Notes: generated from the letters alone by a model not told the origin. 64,000 nucleotides of DNA from Pseudomonas protegens (GCF_013407925.2 NZ_CP060201.1:1488001-1552000); one strand, 5' to 3'. Shown: positions 1 through 10,164, counted from the stretch's first letter. Numbers and translations: made by a program.

Positions 1-39
1 TGGCGGCTTGCCCCGCACCACCAGTTCCTTTTGCCGCAG

Positions 40-336
40 CTACTCGCGCCTAATATAAACAGGTATCACATCATCACCAGAAAAATCCATTCTGCCGTCG
101 CCCACTTCAATACTATATCTTACTGACAACGCCTTAATTCCCATTATGAGCGAGTCAAACTCCGTGATTACATCTTCTATTTCATTAGTATCCTCAATCA
201 GGTCTCGCCCCAAGAAAAACCTGACATCCAACCCTCGCGAAAAGTCAATTGAAACAGCTCTGAAATTAGGAGAGATGGCTCCTAGCAAAGCCTGCATTAA
301 TGCAATAATTATTTGATTTCTAACATTCAAATTCAT
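40..336 (-). CDS. Putative CDI immunity protein (CdiI-like)
   Basis: Small soluble acidic protein of 98 aa without signal peptide or membrane segment. Its ATG lies one base after the cdiA stop (stop at 338-340, ATG at 334-336), the usual place of the immunity gene in a cdiBAI locus, so it probably binds and neutralises the CdiA toxin tip in the cytoplasm of the producer. The start of the protein (NQIIIALMQALLGAISPNF) and its end (YIRRE) resemble small immunity proteins found behind CdiA genes, but I cannot name the family with certainty. The gene is clearly AT-rich compared with the rest of the window, as expected of a horizontally exchanged toxin-immunity cassette. Translation probably depends on coupling to cdiA, because only a weak GGTAG-like ribosome site precedes it. 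The immunity role is inferred from position. Confidence 0.72.
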   Translation of the reverse strand: MNLNVRNQIIIALMQALLGAISPNFRAVSIDFSRGLDVRFFLGRDLIEDTNEIEDVITEFDSLIMGIKALSVRYSIEVGDGRMDFSGDDVIPVYIRRE

Positions 337-337
337 A

Positions 338-3300
338 TCAATCTACCAATTTAGGATTCGGGCTAGTAGGAACAATGCTCGGGCTTGTTGTTCCTTTGAT
401 CACAAAAACATTTGTCGGTTGAGCTTTTATCCCGGCTCCAATGTTCACATTCGTTCCGGTGACACCATCAACTCGTACCACAGGAAAACCATGGGCATTT
501 TTACCTAAAATAACCGCATTACCTGAGCGATAAGCATCTAAAACTTTCTGCGCATCAGCGGCATTGCTCATATACCCCCCTTTCCCTCTATCAGCCAACT
601 GTGTGGTTCCCTCTAGATGTCTTAACTGCTTTTGGCGACTAACTTGTGCGGCAACCTCAGGGAAATCCTTAGGTGTAAGTCTTCCTTTTGCCGCTCCCCC
701 AACGCTTCCCCTGCCTCCCATCAGTGCCATCGCGGCCGCTGTGCCCAGCTCCAACAGAATACTAGCTTTTTCTTTAGGCTCTAACTTCCGTCCTGCGGAT
801 CTATCCACCCAAGAGGTAGAGTCATTCCAACGGTCGAGGTCGGCCAACTCCTGAGGAGTCAGCCATCCCTCCTTGAGGTTCTTCGCAAACGCCTGTTGCT
901 TGTCCAGTGCAAAAGTATCTCCCCAACCGCTCGGGTTAGGACTCTGCCAACTAACCAAATCTGGATTTCCCTGCAACAAGCCAGGGGTGTCATAGGTTGT
1001 CTGCCGTAATAGCCCAAGAAGCTCCTGAGAAACGGGGTCGTCCATTCGGATCGAGCTATTCAGGATTTTGTCTACACACGCGCGGGTACCACATGCATTG
1101 ATGGCATTGGAACGTTCCGCAGACAAGCTCTCATATTTCCCCAGAATGCTTTTAAGTTTGCTTTCGCTACAGCCTCCCGCGGCACGACAGTCTTTGATCT
1201 CCTTGAGCAGCTTTTCTGCCGCCGCATGATTGAGGTTGTTGTAAAGGATTGCCTGCTGTGCGACCCAGCGGCCCTTCTCTATTGACTGTGCATCGGCATC
1301 CTTTTGCGAGGCAGCTGCTAATACACCGACAATTTGTGAACTCATGACCAATAGGTTTTCATCACCTTTGACCAACTGGCCTAGTTCCACGACCAAAGCT
1401 TCGCTAGCACCTGCCGCCAGAGCGCCAGTCTTAAAGTCCCCACCGGTAGCTTCCGACAGTAGTCCTCCGACCATCGCATGAATGGCTATTTTCGGCAGCG
1501 AACCGTCGTCAAACACACCTAGGGTGTAATCACCCACCGCATTGAAGCTGGCTGCCGCCAAGGTGTTGAACAGGGCATTCTTCAGCACATCACTGGCATT
1601 GCCACCCTGCCCCAGCGCCTTGCTCAGCAACATCGAGGTCCCACCTTGCAAGGTCTGGTTGGCCGCAAACTTCCCAACACCTGCCCAAGTGTTTAATTGC
1701 AGATCAACTTTGCCGGTCAATACGTTGGTTTTACCTCCAACCCACTTGTCGAAGTAACCAGTAGTCAAACCAGCTGTCACCCCTGAAATCACATACCCCT
1801 TCATTGCATCCGAAGAGGTCACATCCTTGAAGACCGCCCCCAGGTTTCCACCATTGTTGATAAAGCTAACAGTTGCATTAGTCGCAGCGCCTGTAGCAAT
1901 AGCTCCTGCACCCGACACCAGCATTCCAGCAGTTCCCGAACTCATGGTCCCCGCAGCAACCGCTCCACCGGTGGCAGTCCCCATAGCTCCCATTGCCATA
2001 GGCCCAACCACCGCCGCCATCACAATCGCAATAATGATCTGCGAAGCCGGCCCCAGCCCGGAGTTGCTGTACTTGTAGGAGTCGTGGATCTCCTTCACCA
2101 GCCGCCAATCAACATCGCCGCGTTTCTCGGCCTCCTTGAGCCACGCCAGTTGCGGGTCGGCCTTGACCATCGCGTCGATGCTCTGGCTGACGGTTTGCTG
2201 GTTGACCTGCCTCACATCGATCTTCAGGCCATCAACGGCTTTGATCACGATATTGCCGGCCGCCACCATCTGGGTCTGGCGCAAGGTTTCGTCGGTATTG
2301 CCCTTGCCTTTGGAGGACACCCAGAAGGAGTTGTTATTGGTCTTCTCGTGGCTCTCCTGGTGCAGGTCCTTCACCCCTTCAAAGGTGATGGCACCACCGC
2401 TATCCAGGGTGATGTGCTTGCCGCTCTCCAGCTTGGCAACTTGATACTTCTGATCGCCGCCGCTCTTGAGCGTCAGGTCTCCCCCGGTCTTGATCTCGCT
2501 CCCCACATTTGTCACATGGGTCACTTCATCGCGGCGGGTCTGCAACTTGCCGAAACTGCCCTTCTTTTTCTTGTCGTAGAGCGAATAGTCGCTGTCCTGT
2601 GCCGCGAGCAGGTCCAGTTGCCCACCCGCTACCAGATAAGCCTCATCTCCAGCATTGATCCGGCTGGATATCAGCGTCATGTCCTTGCCGGCACTGAACA
2701 CCACATCACCGGCCGCCGTCACGTGACTGGCGATCTGCTTGACGTGATCCTCTTGCACCGTGAGTTTCTTGGACTTGGAGTAGGCATGGCTTTCGTCAGC
2801 CGCAGAACTCAAGGTCAGGTTCTCGGCGGCCTTCATGCTGATATCCCTCTCAGCATTGATGTCACCCGCAACCACCGTGACATCGCGGCCAGCCTGAACC
2901 GAAACGTCCCTCCCGACACTGACGCTTGCGCTGTACTGAGTAGTGTTGCTGCTGTTGCGGTTGATGCCGCGATCCAGACTATTGGTGGCCTGCGCGGAAA
3001 CGATATTCACGTCCCGACTAGCGTTCAGTATTACGTCACGCCCACTTTGCAGTGCGCCGCCGATGTTGTTGATGTCACGGCCCGCCGAAATTGTCAGGTC
3101 GCTGGCCGCCTCGACGCGAGCCGAGCTGTCGACGTAGTCGTTGCGGACCTGGTCTTTCCCATAGGCAATCTGTGATGAAGTGACCGTGCGCTCGTTCGTT
3201 ACATCGCCTGTTTGCGCCGTTAACGCCACGTCCTTACCAGCAATTACGCCGCCCGACTTGTTGGTGAGGTTCTTGCTGGCCAACAGATCAAGTCGCCCCC

Positions 3301-6300
3301 CTGCCTGCACCAGCCCACTACTGACCATGTCCTGGCCCGCGATGGCGGACAGATTGCTGGTGGCCTTCAACGTACCGACGTTAGTCAGATTCTTGCCGGC
3401 AATCATCGTCACATCAGTGCCTTGAATCAGCGCACCATTAGGTGCCAGCCGATTATTGGCATGCGCCATATACAACACCGGCACCAGTACCTTTTCGCCA
3501 TTCACTTCATGCTCTTCAAGCCACACGATGTCATGAGTCAATGCCGCGACCTGTTGCGATGTCAGGGTCACACCCACGGCGAGATTGAGTTCATTCTTGC
3601 TGGCGATGGCGTTGTTCATCAGGTACTTGAACTGATCCTCATTGGAGGTCTGTCCTTCGATGAAGGCTCGACCGGTGCGAGCGACCACGGCTTGCTGTAC
3701 CAGGCGTTGTTCGTAGAGCCCATCACCGAGACGCTTGGCGCTGGTATCAGGGTCGTAGCCAAGGCGTGTGAGCAAGTAGTCCGAACTCATGAATTGCTTG
3801 AGGTCGGTGAGTGCGGGGTTGGTTTCGATCAGGTACTTGGGCGGCTTGACCGCCGTCACGCTGTTGGGGATGCCTTGCACGCCCGCGATGTGGCTGACGG
3901 CCGCACCCGAGGTGTCCTGGGCGTTGAGTCGGAACAAGCCATTTTGGCCAACCGGCAGGCTGAAGCCCGGCAACGCGGTTGGATCTACTTGCAGTTGGGC
4001 AAGGTCGGGCGGCAGCTGGCGGTTGAGCAACAGGGTTGAGGGTTCGATGACGCTGAACACGCTGGTATTGGCGGAACGCTCGCTGACGGCGGTGGTGGTT
4101 TTCTGAACCACAATCGAGCTGATGTCATTGGAGGCGCTAAGCTTTTGCGTACCCCCTGCCTGGATGATGGCCGGGGCTGCCGCCTTACCGTCAGCCTGAA
4201 CGACTACAGGGTCGTTGATGCCGTAGAACAGGGTCGGGTTGAACTTTGCAACCAACTCACCAAAAGCTACCGGGTCGAACGGACCAGAGCTGGGATGCTG
4301 CTGGTTATACCGGTGCACATCACTCATCAATTGGTAGAAGCTCTGCCCCGAGATCCAGTTACCGGCCCCCACCTCACGACCGGATGTGCCCGACACGGAA
4401 AGAGCTGCCTGATTAGTGATGTTAGTGCTGCTGATAGCCAGATCGTTTGCCGCCGACAGCAGGCTGTATTGGTTGAGGACGCTTTCACTGTTAACCGTGA
4501 GGTTGTGCCCGGCCATGAAGGTGGCCATCGGTGAGTCTTCGCTCACAGTGCTTTCAACGGTTTTGTAGATGAACACCGGGCCACGCACACGCGGACTTCT
4601 AGGGCCATCGCAATGCTGCACGCAGGACATGGTCATGTAGCCGCCGGTGACCCGTTGCTCCATGCTGAATTTGTCGCGCTGGTTAGCGAAGTTTGCGGCA
4701 TCGACGTTGATATCACCGCCGGCTTCGATGCTGCCGGAACGGTTCTCCAGGCGTTGGGCTGAGCTGCCCGGCGCCCTGCCAGTGACGAGGAGATTGCCGA
4801 TGCTGTAGATGTCGGCGTAGCGGTTTGTGATGCTGCCCGCTTGAAGGCTCATATTCCGACCGCTGAATATGAAGCCTCGGCTGCCGTCTTCCACTTGATC
4901 GTTGAGGATTGTCTCAGCGTTGATGACGAGGTCTTGCGCGGCGGCCAGGGCCCCGTAGTTGGCGAGGCTCGTGGTGGTGACAGCCATATCGCTGCCAGAG
5001 GTCAGGCGGCCGTAGTTGTTCAACTGGCCGATGACGTTGATATCGGTTTTACCGCCGCCCTTGATGCTGGCGGTGGCGCCAAGGTCCAGCTGAGCGGCGG
5101 CCATTTTAAGCTCGGCCAGGCTGCTTATCCGACCGCTGCCAGAGTAGGCGCCCGTCAACTTCAAGCCCAGCGTTCCGTCGCTGCCGATCACACCATCATT
5201 GACCCAGGTGTCGCCTGTGCCGATAAACGCCGTCGACGCCAACAATTGCCCCGTGGCGGCTTGTGTGAAGTTCGTAACATTGACGTTGAGCGTGCCGGCC
5301 TGAATAACCCCGCTGTTGGTCCAGCTGTCGGCATCCAGGGTTAGGTCACCGCCCGTGGTGAAGCTGCCGCCAGCGTTCATTACATCAGTGCTGGCCACAC
5401 CAAAATTGCCTTTGCCGGTATGCACGATATTGCCGCCAGCGTTCAGCAAACTGCCGGTCGAGAGGCTGATATCGTTGTTTGCCGTTTCCAGCATGCCGCT
5501 CTGGTTATTCAACCGCCCACCAATCTGGAAGCGAGTGATGCCGCTGTTGCCGAGTGCGCGCAATTTGCCGGTCTGGTTGTCAATGCTTGCGGCAGTGATG
5601 GTGAGGGTACTGTTGCTTTCGATAATGCCGAGTCGGTTGTTCAACTCACCGTCGAGGGTCAGGTCGATGTTCTGGCCGGTGATCTGGCCATCGTTATCGC
5701 CGCTGTTATCGAAGTTGTGGCCGGTGACGATCACTCCTTGCTTGGCGTAGATCCCGCCGTTGCGGTTGTCGAAGTCAGCGGTTCGGGTGTCGATCAGCGC
5801 GTCGCCATCTTGTGCCGCGATGCGGCCGCCGGAGTTGCTGATGCCCGCCAACGCACGTATATCCAGAGACCGAGCCTGGATCGTGCCGCCTTTGCTGTCG
5901 AGGTCATAACCGTTTTTGAGCACGCCAGTGATACGCGCGGTGAACGCGTTTCGCAGGCTGGACAATGTGCCGCCACGGTTATCGACGTGATCGGCCGCGA
6001 CGCTCAGCTCGCCGTCTTGAGCGACAATCTTGCCGTCGTGGTTGTCGACATCGCCGCTGGTTTTTAGCTCGAGTGCGGTTTGGCTTTGTAGAGTGCCTTT
6101 GCTGTTTTCTAAGCGCGAACCGTGCAGGTTGAGGCTGGCGTTCTCGCTGTAGATCAAGCCGTCATTGTCGTTTTGCACCACACCGCTGGCGGTCAGCAGC
6201 AATCGACCATTGGCGGCAACAGTACCGCCATTGCGGTTATCCAGGCCGCCAGTGAGCAGGGTCACCATGCTCTGGCTGGCCAATTGGCCGCCCTGGTTAT

Positions 6301-8347
6301 TGACCTGATCGGCGCGTTTGAGCAGCAGGTCCCCAACGCTTGCGAATGTGCCGTTGGTGTTGGTCAGAGTACCCAGCAAATCGAGGGTCGCTGTGCCGTT
6401 GGTAGCGATGCTGCCGTCGGTGCTGTCCAGGTCGGTACCGGTGACGGTCAGGCCAAGTTGGGAGCTGATGGTGCTGCTGACGTTGCGCAGAGTCGTGGCG
6501 GTGATCATCAGCGACTCTGCGCTGTCGATCTGGCCCTTGTCGCTGTTATCCAGCACGCCGTTGACGGTGAGCGTCTGCCCTGCTCCGCTGGACAGGCTGC
6601 CCTGGCGGTTATCGATGTTGGCAGCGCTGACCGTCAGCGCCGTCTTACTGACCAGCGCCCCCCCCTTGCTGTTGTTCAGGTCGCCACTGAGCTGGACGCT
6701 GACTTCGCCGTTGAGGCTGGAAAGCTTGCCGTAGCTGCTGTTGTCGAGCTTGCCACCTTTGACTTCAAGGCCCTGCAATCCAGAGATCAGGCCCAGTTGG
6801 TTCAGTACCTGATCAGCTTTGATGGTGAGTGTTTGTTCGCCGATCAAGCTGCCGTTATCGCTGTTGTTGAGGGTGCCGCCAGTCAGCCGGATACTCGCCT
6901 TGCTAGCGATTTCACCGCCACGGTTATCCAGGTCTGAGCCGACAATGCGCAGGTTGCCTTGGCTATAAACTTTGCCTTGTGTATTGAGAAGATTATCTGC
7001 GTTGATGCGGGCCGTATCGGCGCTGAGGACCTTGCCGCCATTGCGGTTATCCAGCGTTCCCGCAGTCATTTTCGCGGCACGTTGTGCGCTGAGCGTACCG
7101 CCACTGTTATCCAGGGTTTGATCTACCAAAACACGCACATCGCGGCTAGCAACCACACTGCCGTTGTTACGCATGTTTTGGGCGCGGATCTTGATATCGC
7201 CCGTGGTATTACGGGTGTTGTCGTCGTTGACACCTGCTTCGACGATGGCGTTATTGTTCAACTGCCCCAGGGTGCCCACTTGGATCTGGTCACGAGCCGC
7301 GATGTTTTGCTGAATGTTCAGCGTATCTCGGGTCTGCACGTTGACGTTGCTGCCGTAGACCGTGCCTTGCAGGTCGGCGCTGGCGGCCTTGACGTTCACT
7401 GCACCGTTGGCGGCGATTTGGGCAACGTTCAGTTTGCCGTTGACGTCGATCTGGATATCGTCGGCGCTGGCGGCCATGTTGCCGTCAAGCTTCACCCCGA
7501 CCCCGGCCTCAGTACCCACCAGCTTGATCGCTCCGGCATACATGCCGCCCAGAGCTGAAGAATCGATGGCCAGTTGCGGTGCATCCGCCGGGTTGGCGGT
7601 ACGCGCCGTGGCGTTCAAGGTCTTGGCGTCGACATCGTTGGCCCCGGCGATCACCGCCAGGTGCTTGGCCTGGATTTCGGCGTTGATCTTGGCGCTGCGG
7701 GTGATGATTTCGAACCGGTCGATATTGCTCGCGTTGAGCCCCGCGCCTTCTATGGCGACGCTGCCTTGATCCACCTGGTAACGCTGGATCTGACCGTTCT
7801 CGATCACTGGTTTGCCGGTGGTCAGGGTGGCCTTGGGGGTGTTGATGAAGCCGCAGCCGTTGCAGGTCACGCCATAGGGGTTGGCGACGATGACATGGGC
7901 CGATTGCCCGGCCACTTCGGTGTAACCCTTGAGCTGGCTGGGACTGACGCCGTTGACCTCGTTAAGGATCACATTGGCCGCGCGACCACCCAGGTTGGGG
8001 TTGCCGAGGATGATCCCGCCGAGTTGGGTTTCCTGGGTGCGGTTGGTGGCGTTATTGAGGATCACGCCCTGCTGGCCGACGTTGTAGTCGCTGAACTTGT
8101 TATGGGACAAGCCACCGCCATTGGGAGCGGCGATGTTGACGATGGGCACGCCATTGCCGGCCTGGCCGAGACTGGTGCCGCTGCCGTTGACCACGATGCC
8201 GTCGGCCATCGCCACCACCGGCTGCCAGAACATCATGTTGGCGAGGATGAACGCCAACCCGCGTTTCGACAGGCCCCAGAAGGTGTCGCGCGGTTGCAGG
8301 GCAGCCGAAGGCTGGCGGGCCAGGAAGGCGAGTTGGCGAACGTCCAT
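338..8347 (-). CDS. cdiA: CdiA-type two-partner secretion exoprotein (filamentous haemagglutinin family) with C-terminal toxin
   Basis: Giant secreted beta-helical protein of 2669 aa, the TpsA partner of the upstream TpsB gene. Visible in order: an extended N-terminal signal region (hydrophobic 31-48), the TPS domain (about 49-300) with NPNL at 116-119 and NPYG at 156-159 followed by a CNGCGF loop; a long run of short haemagglutinin repeats (LDNRGG / LNNS types, about 330-1200); a cysteine pair near residue 1240; a second repeat block to about 2080; and a small-residue-rich hydrophobic DUF637-like pretoxin region (about 2095-2260). The last 100 residues (from RHLEGT) look like a small polymorphic-toxin domain, possibly of the BECR / type-50 nuclease kind with HxxGT and IVPTSP ends; this family call is tentative. 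The 3' end is more AT-rich than the body. No canonical VENN motif was found. Confidence 0.9.
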   Translation of the reverse strand: MDVRQLAFLARQPSAALQPRDTFWGLSKRGLAFILANMMFWQPVVAMADGIVVNGSGTSLGQAGNGVPIVNIAAPNGGGLSHNKFSDYNVGQQGVILNNATNRTQETQLGGIILGNPNLGGRAANVILNEVNGVSPSQLKGYTEVAGQSAHVIVANPYGVTCNGCGFINTPKATLTTGKPVIENGQIQRYQVDQGSVAIEGAGLNASNIDRFEIITRSAKINAEIQAKHLAVIAGANDVDAKTLNATARTANPADAPQLAIDSSALGGMYAGAIKLVGTEAGVGVKLDGNMAASADDIQIDVNGKLNVAQIAANGAVNVKAASADLQGTVYGSNVNVQTRDTLNIQQNIAARDQIQVGTLGQLNNNAIVEAGVNDDNTRNTTGDIKIRAQNMRNNGSVVASRDVRVLVDQTLDNSGGTLSAQRAAKMTAGTLDNRNGGKVLSADTARINADNLLNTQGKVYSQGNLRIVGSDLDNRGGEIASKASIRLTGGTLNNSDNGSLIGEQTLTIKADQVLNQLGLISGLQGLEVKGGKLDNSSYGKLSSLNGEVSVQLSGDLNNSKGGALVSKTALTVSAANIDNRQGSLSSGAGQTLTVNGVLDNSDKGQIDSAESLMITATTLRNVSSTISSQLGLTVTGTDLDSTDGSIATNGTATLDLLGTLTNTNGTFASVGDLLLKRADQVNNQGGQLASQSMVTLLTGGLDNRNGGTVAANGRLLLTASGVVQNDNDGLIYSENASLNLHGSRLENSKGTLQSQTALELKTSGDVDNHDGKIVAQDGELSVAADHVDNRGGTLSSLRNAFTARITGVLKNGYDLDSKGGTIQARSLDIRALAGISNSGGRIAAQDGDALIDTRTADFDNRNGGIYAKQGVIVTGHNFDNSGDNDGQITGQNIDLTLDGELNNRLGIIESNSTLTITAASIDNQTGKLRALGNSGITRFQIGGRLNNQSGMLETANNDISLSTGSLLNAGGNIVHTGKGNFGVASTDVMNAGGSFTTGGDLTLDADSWTNSGVIQAGTLNVNVTNFTQAATGQLLASTAFIGTGDTWVNDGVIGSDGTLGLKLTGAYSGSGRISSLAELKMAAAQLDLGATASIKGGGKTDINVIGQLNNYGRLTSGSDMAVTTTSLANYGALAAAQDLVINAETILNDQVEDGSRGFIFSGRNMSLQAGSITNRYADIYSIGNLLVTGRAPGSSAQRLENRSGSIEAGGDINVDAANFANQRDKFSMEQRVTGGYMTMSCVQHCDGPRSPRVRGPVFIYKTVESTVSEDSPMATFMAGHNLTVNSESVLNQYSLLSAANDLAISSTNITNQAALSVSGTSGREVGAGNWISGQSFYQLMSDVHRYNQQHPSSGPFDPVAFGELVAKFNPTLFYGINDPVVVQADGKAAAPAIIQAGGTQKLSASNDISSIVVQKTTTAVSERSANTSVFSVIEPSTLLLNRQLPPDLAQLQVDPTALPGFSLPVGQNGLFRLNAQDTSGAAVSHIAGVQGIPNSVTAVKPPKYLIETNPALTDLKQFMSSDYLLTRLGYDPDTSAKRLGDGLYEQRLVQQAVVARTGRAFIEGQTSNEDQFKYLMNNAIASKNELNLAVGVTLTSQQVAALTHDIVWLEEHEVNGEKVLVPVLYMAHANNRLAPNGALIQGTDVTMIAGKNLTNVGTLKATSNLSAIAGQDMVSSGLVQAGGRLDLLASKNLTNKSGGVIAGKDVALTAQTGDVTNERTVTSSQIAYGKDQVRNDYVDSSARVEAASDLTISAGRDINNIGGALQSGRDVILNASRDVNIVSAQATNSLDRGINRNSSNTTQYSASVSVGRDVSVQAGRDVTVVAGDINAERDISMKAAENLTLSSAADESHAYSKSKKLTVQEDHVKQIASHVTAAGDVVFSAGKDMTLISSRINAGDEAYLVAGGQLDLLAAQDSDYSLYDKKKKGSFGKLQTRRDEVTHVTNVGSEIKTGGDLTLKSGGDQKYQVAKLESGKHITLDSGGAITFEGVKDLHQESHEKTNNNSFWVSSKGKGNTDETLRQTQMVAAGNIVIKAVDGLKIDVRQVNQQTVSQSIDAMVKADPQLAWLKEAEKRGDVDWRLVKEIHDSYKYSNSGLGPASQIIIAIVMAAVVGPMAMGAMGTATGGAVAAGTMSSGTAGMLVSGAGAIATGAATNATVSFINNGGNLGAVFKDVTSSDAMKGYVISGVTAGLTTGYFDKWVGGKTNVLTGKVDLQLNTWAGVGKFAANQTLQGGTSMLLSKALGQGGNASDVLKNALFNTLAAASFNAVGDYTLGVFDDGSLPKIAIHAMVGGLLSEATGGDFKTGALAAGASEALVVELGQLVKGDENLLVMSSQIVGVLAAASQKDADAQSIEKGRWVAQQAILYNNLNHAAAEKLLKEIKDCRAAGGCSESKLKSILGKYESLSAERSNAINACGTRACVDKILNSSIRMDDPVSQELLGLLRQTTYDTPGLLQGNPDLVSWQSPNPSGWGDTFALDKQQAFAKNLKEGWLTPQELADLDRWNDSTSWVDRSAGRKLEPKEKASILLELGTAAAMALMGGRGSVGGAAKGRLTPKDFPEVAAQVSRQKQLRHLEGTTQLADRGKGGYMSNAADAQKVLDAYRSGNAVILGKNAHGFPVVRVDGVTGTNVNIGAGIKAQPTNVFVIKGTTSPSIVPTSPNPKLVD

Positions 8348-8374
8348 GTCAAAAGCCTCAATGAATCAGTGCAA

Positions 8375-10120
8375 TCAGAGAAAGAGATCCAAACGGAAAT
8401 AGATCGGTGCTTCCCGCTCACTCAGGGCATCTGGCCGCTCGAGGGAATGGGCGAAGGTCAGGCTGGCGGCGAGGTGCTTGCCGCGGGCGAAGAATTCGAT
8501 GGAGTCGCTGGAAACGCGGCCATGCTGCTCGGCGTTGTAGCGGTCGTTGCGGATCGCGCCGACGTCATAGCCCAGCCCGGTGCCGTACTCGGCGAAGGCC
8601 GGGCGCAGCCAGTTCCAGGTCACCGGGCGGCTCCAGCGCAGGTCGTTGCGCCAGTAGTAGCCGCTGTCGCCATTGAGGCTCTGGTCCTTGTAGCCACGGA
8701 TCGAAGACTGGCTGCCCAGGCTCATGCGTTGCGAGCTGAACAGCACATCCTCGCTGCGCTGGCCGGTGACCAGGCTGCTGAACACCAGGGACTCGTCCCA
8801 CAGTTTGAACGGCTGCAGGTAGCTGGCGGTGGCAGTGTATTTGCGATAGCGCGCGTTGGCCTGGCGCTTGCCCGTTTTGTCGTCGCGTTCCTTCTGGCGC
8901 TGGGCGTCGAAGGCGCCGATGCCGTCCTGCAGCCCCAGGTCGAGGTTGACGAAGGCGCCGCCGATGCGCCGGCCATGGTTGATGCCGAACTGGGCTTCGC
9001 TGAGGCGGTTGCTGCTGTTGCTCAGCTTGCTGTCTTCGATGTAGTTGTTGGTGCGCAGGTAGCTCAGGCCGCTGTTCAGCGAGGTCTTGCTCACAGCGTC
9101 ACGGTGGATCACTCGCTCCAGGCGCAGTTGGTGGTTCTGGCTGTCGCCGGTCTGCTTGAAGTTGAAGCCCTGCCCCTGGGCCTGAGAGCGGTACTCGCTC
9201 TGGCTGTAGCTGTAGCTGAGGTTCCACCAGCCAAACGGCAGGTTGTAATAGAGCATGGCGTTGCGCGAGGTCTTCTGGTGGTCGCTGATGGCGTCGTGGC
9301 CGCCGCGCAGTACCAATTGATCCGCCAATCCCAGAGGGCTGTCCCATTCGAAAGAGCTGCCCCACTGCTGCTCGCCGGTGCTCTTCTGGCCCTCGTTGCT
9401 GCGTGACAGGCCAACGCGCCAGGGCTTTTGCGGGTTGTTCTTGACCAGGACTTCGCTGCCGCCCACGGCCTGCCCCGGGGCCAGTTCCATCTGCGCCTGA
9501 TTCGATGGCAGGCGGTTGAGCTGGTCGACCATCTGCTCGATCTGCCGCAGGTTGAGCAGCTCACCGCTGCTGCCGGGAAAGGCCATGTTCAGTTCACGGG
9601 CGCTGAGCTTGCTGCCTTCGGCGGCCTTGAGGCCTTCAAGCTTGCCTTCCACCACCAGCACCTGCAGGTGGCCGCTGGACAGGTCCTGTTGCGGCAGGTA
9701 GGCGCGGCTGGTGACCAGGCCCTTTTCGATGTAGCGGTTGGTGATGACCTTGAGCAGCTCGTTGAGCTGAGACACCCCCAGGCACTGGCCGATGTAGGGC
9801 TTGAGCAGGCTCTCGCGCTCGCTGGTGGACAGCGAGTCGGCACCCTTGAGCTCGATGTCCTTGATCGGGAAGCAGCGACTGTCGGCCGGCGCGCTGGGCG
9901 CCACCGGCGTGGCGCTCTTGCCGGGCAGGTCCTTGAGCTCTTCGAGACGCCGCTGCTGTTCTTCCAGCAGGCGGTTCTGCCGGTCGCGGATCAGGTCCTG
10001 GTCGCCGGGGTTGGAGGTCGGAATGGGCAAAGGGGCGGCGAACGCCATAGACAGCGGGGCTGTCAGCAGCAGGCAAGACAAGGCACGGCACAACCTCATC
10101 CCGAGGGTAGAGACAGACAT
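8375..10120 (-). CDS. cdiB: TpsB outer-membrane transporter (CdiB / ShlB / FhaC family)
   Basis: Outer-membrane beta-barrel pore of 581 aa that exports CdiA by two-partner secretion. It has a signal peptide (1-29, ending MAFAA), a charged N-terminal helix and linker rich in R/E/Q (about 40-66), a POTRA region (about 83-165) with Cys83 and Cys113 able to form a disulfide, and a C-terminal ShlB barrel. The conserved barrel-lid motif is at 475-477 (RGY in SIRGYKDQ), and the chain ends in aromatic-hydrophobic residues (YFRLDLFL), as barrel proteins do. It lies 27 nt upstream of cdiA on the same strand, so the two are almost certainly co-transcribed. An AAGGA ribosome site stands 6 nt before the chosen ATG. 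Length and architecture are normal for the family. Confidence 0.93.
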   Translation of the reverse strand: MSVSTLGMRLCRALSCLLLTAPLSMAFAAPLPIPTSNPGDQDLIRDRQNRLLEEQQRRLEELKDLPGKSATPVAPSAPADSRCFPIKDIELKGADSLSTSERESLLKPYIGQCLGVSQLNELLKVITNRYIEKGLVTSRAYLPQQDLSSGHLQVLVVEGKLEGLKAAEGSKLSARELNMAFPGSSGELLNLRQIEQMVDQLNRLPSNQAQMELAPGQAVGGSEVLVKNNPQKPWRVGLSRSNEGQKSTGEQQWGSSFEWDSPLGLADQLVLRGGHDAISDHQKTSRNAMLYYNLPFGWWNLSYSYSQSEYRSQAQGQGFNFKQTGDSQNHQLRLERVIHRDAVSKTSLNSGLSYLRTNNYIEDSKLSNSSNRLSEAQFGINHGRRIGGAFVNLDLGLQDGIGAFDAQRQKERDDKTGKRQANARYRKYTATASYLQPFKLWDESLVFSSLVTGQRSEDVLFSSQRMSLGSQSSIRGYKDQSLNGDSGYYWRNDLRWSRPVTWNWLRPAFAEYGTGLGYDVGAIRNDRYNAEQHGRVSSDSIEFFARGKHLAASLTFAHSLERPDALSEREAPIYFRLDLFL

Positions 10121-10164
10121 GTTCGATCCTTCGAAAGGGCAGCAGGGGTCACGACAGGGCGGGG

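Noticed and set aside
2084..9406. Long plus-strand open frames opposite cdiA and cdiB (e.g. 2084-3175, 5420-6067, 7574-9406)
   Set aside because: They are antisense shadows of the repetitive GC-rich cdiA/cdiB sequence; they have no ribosome sites, no domain and no plausible start, while the minus-strand genes are complete.
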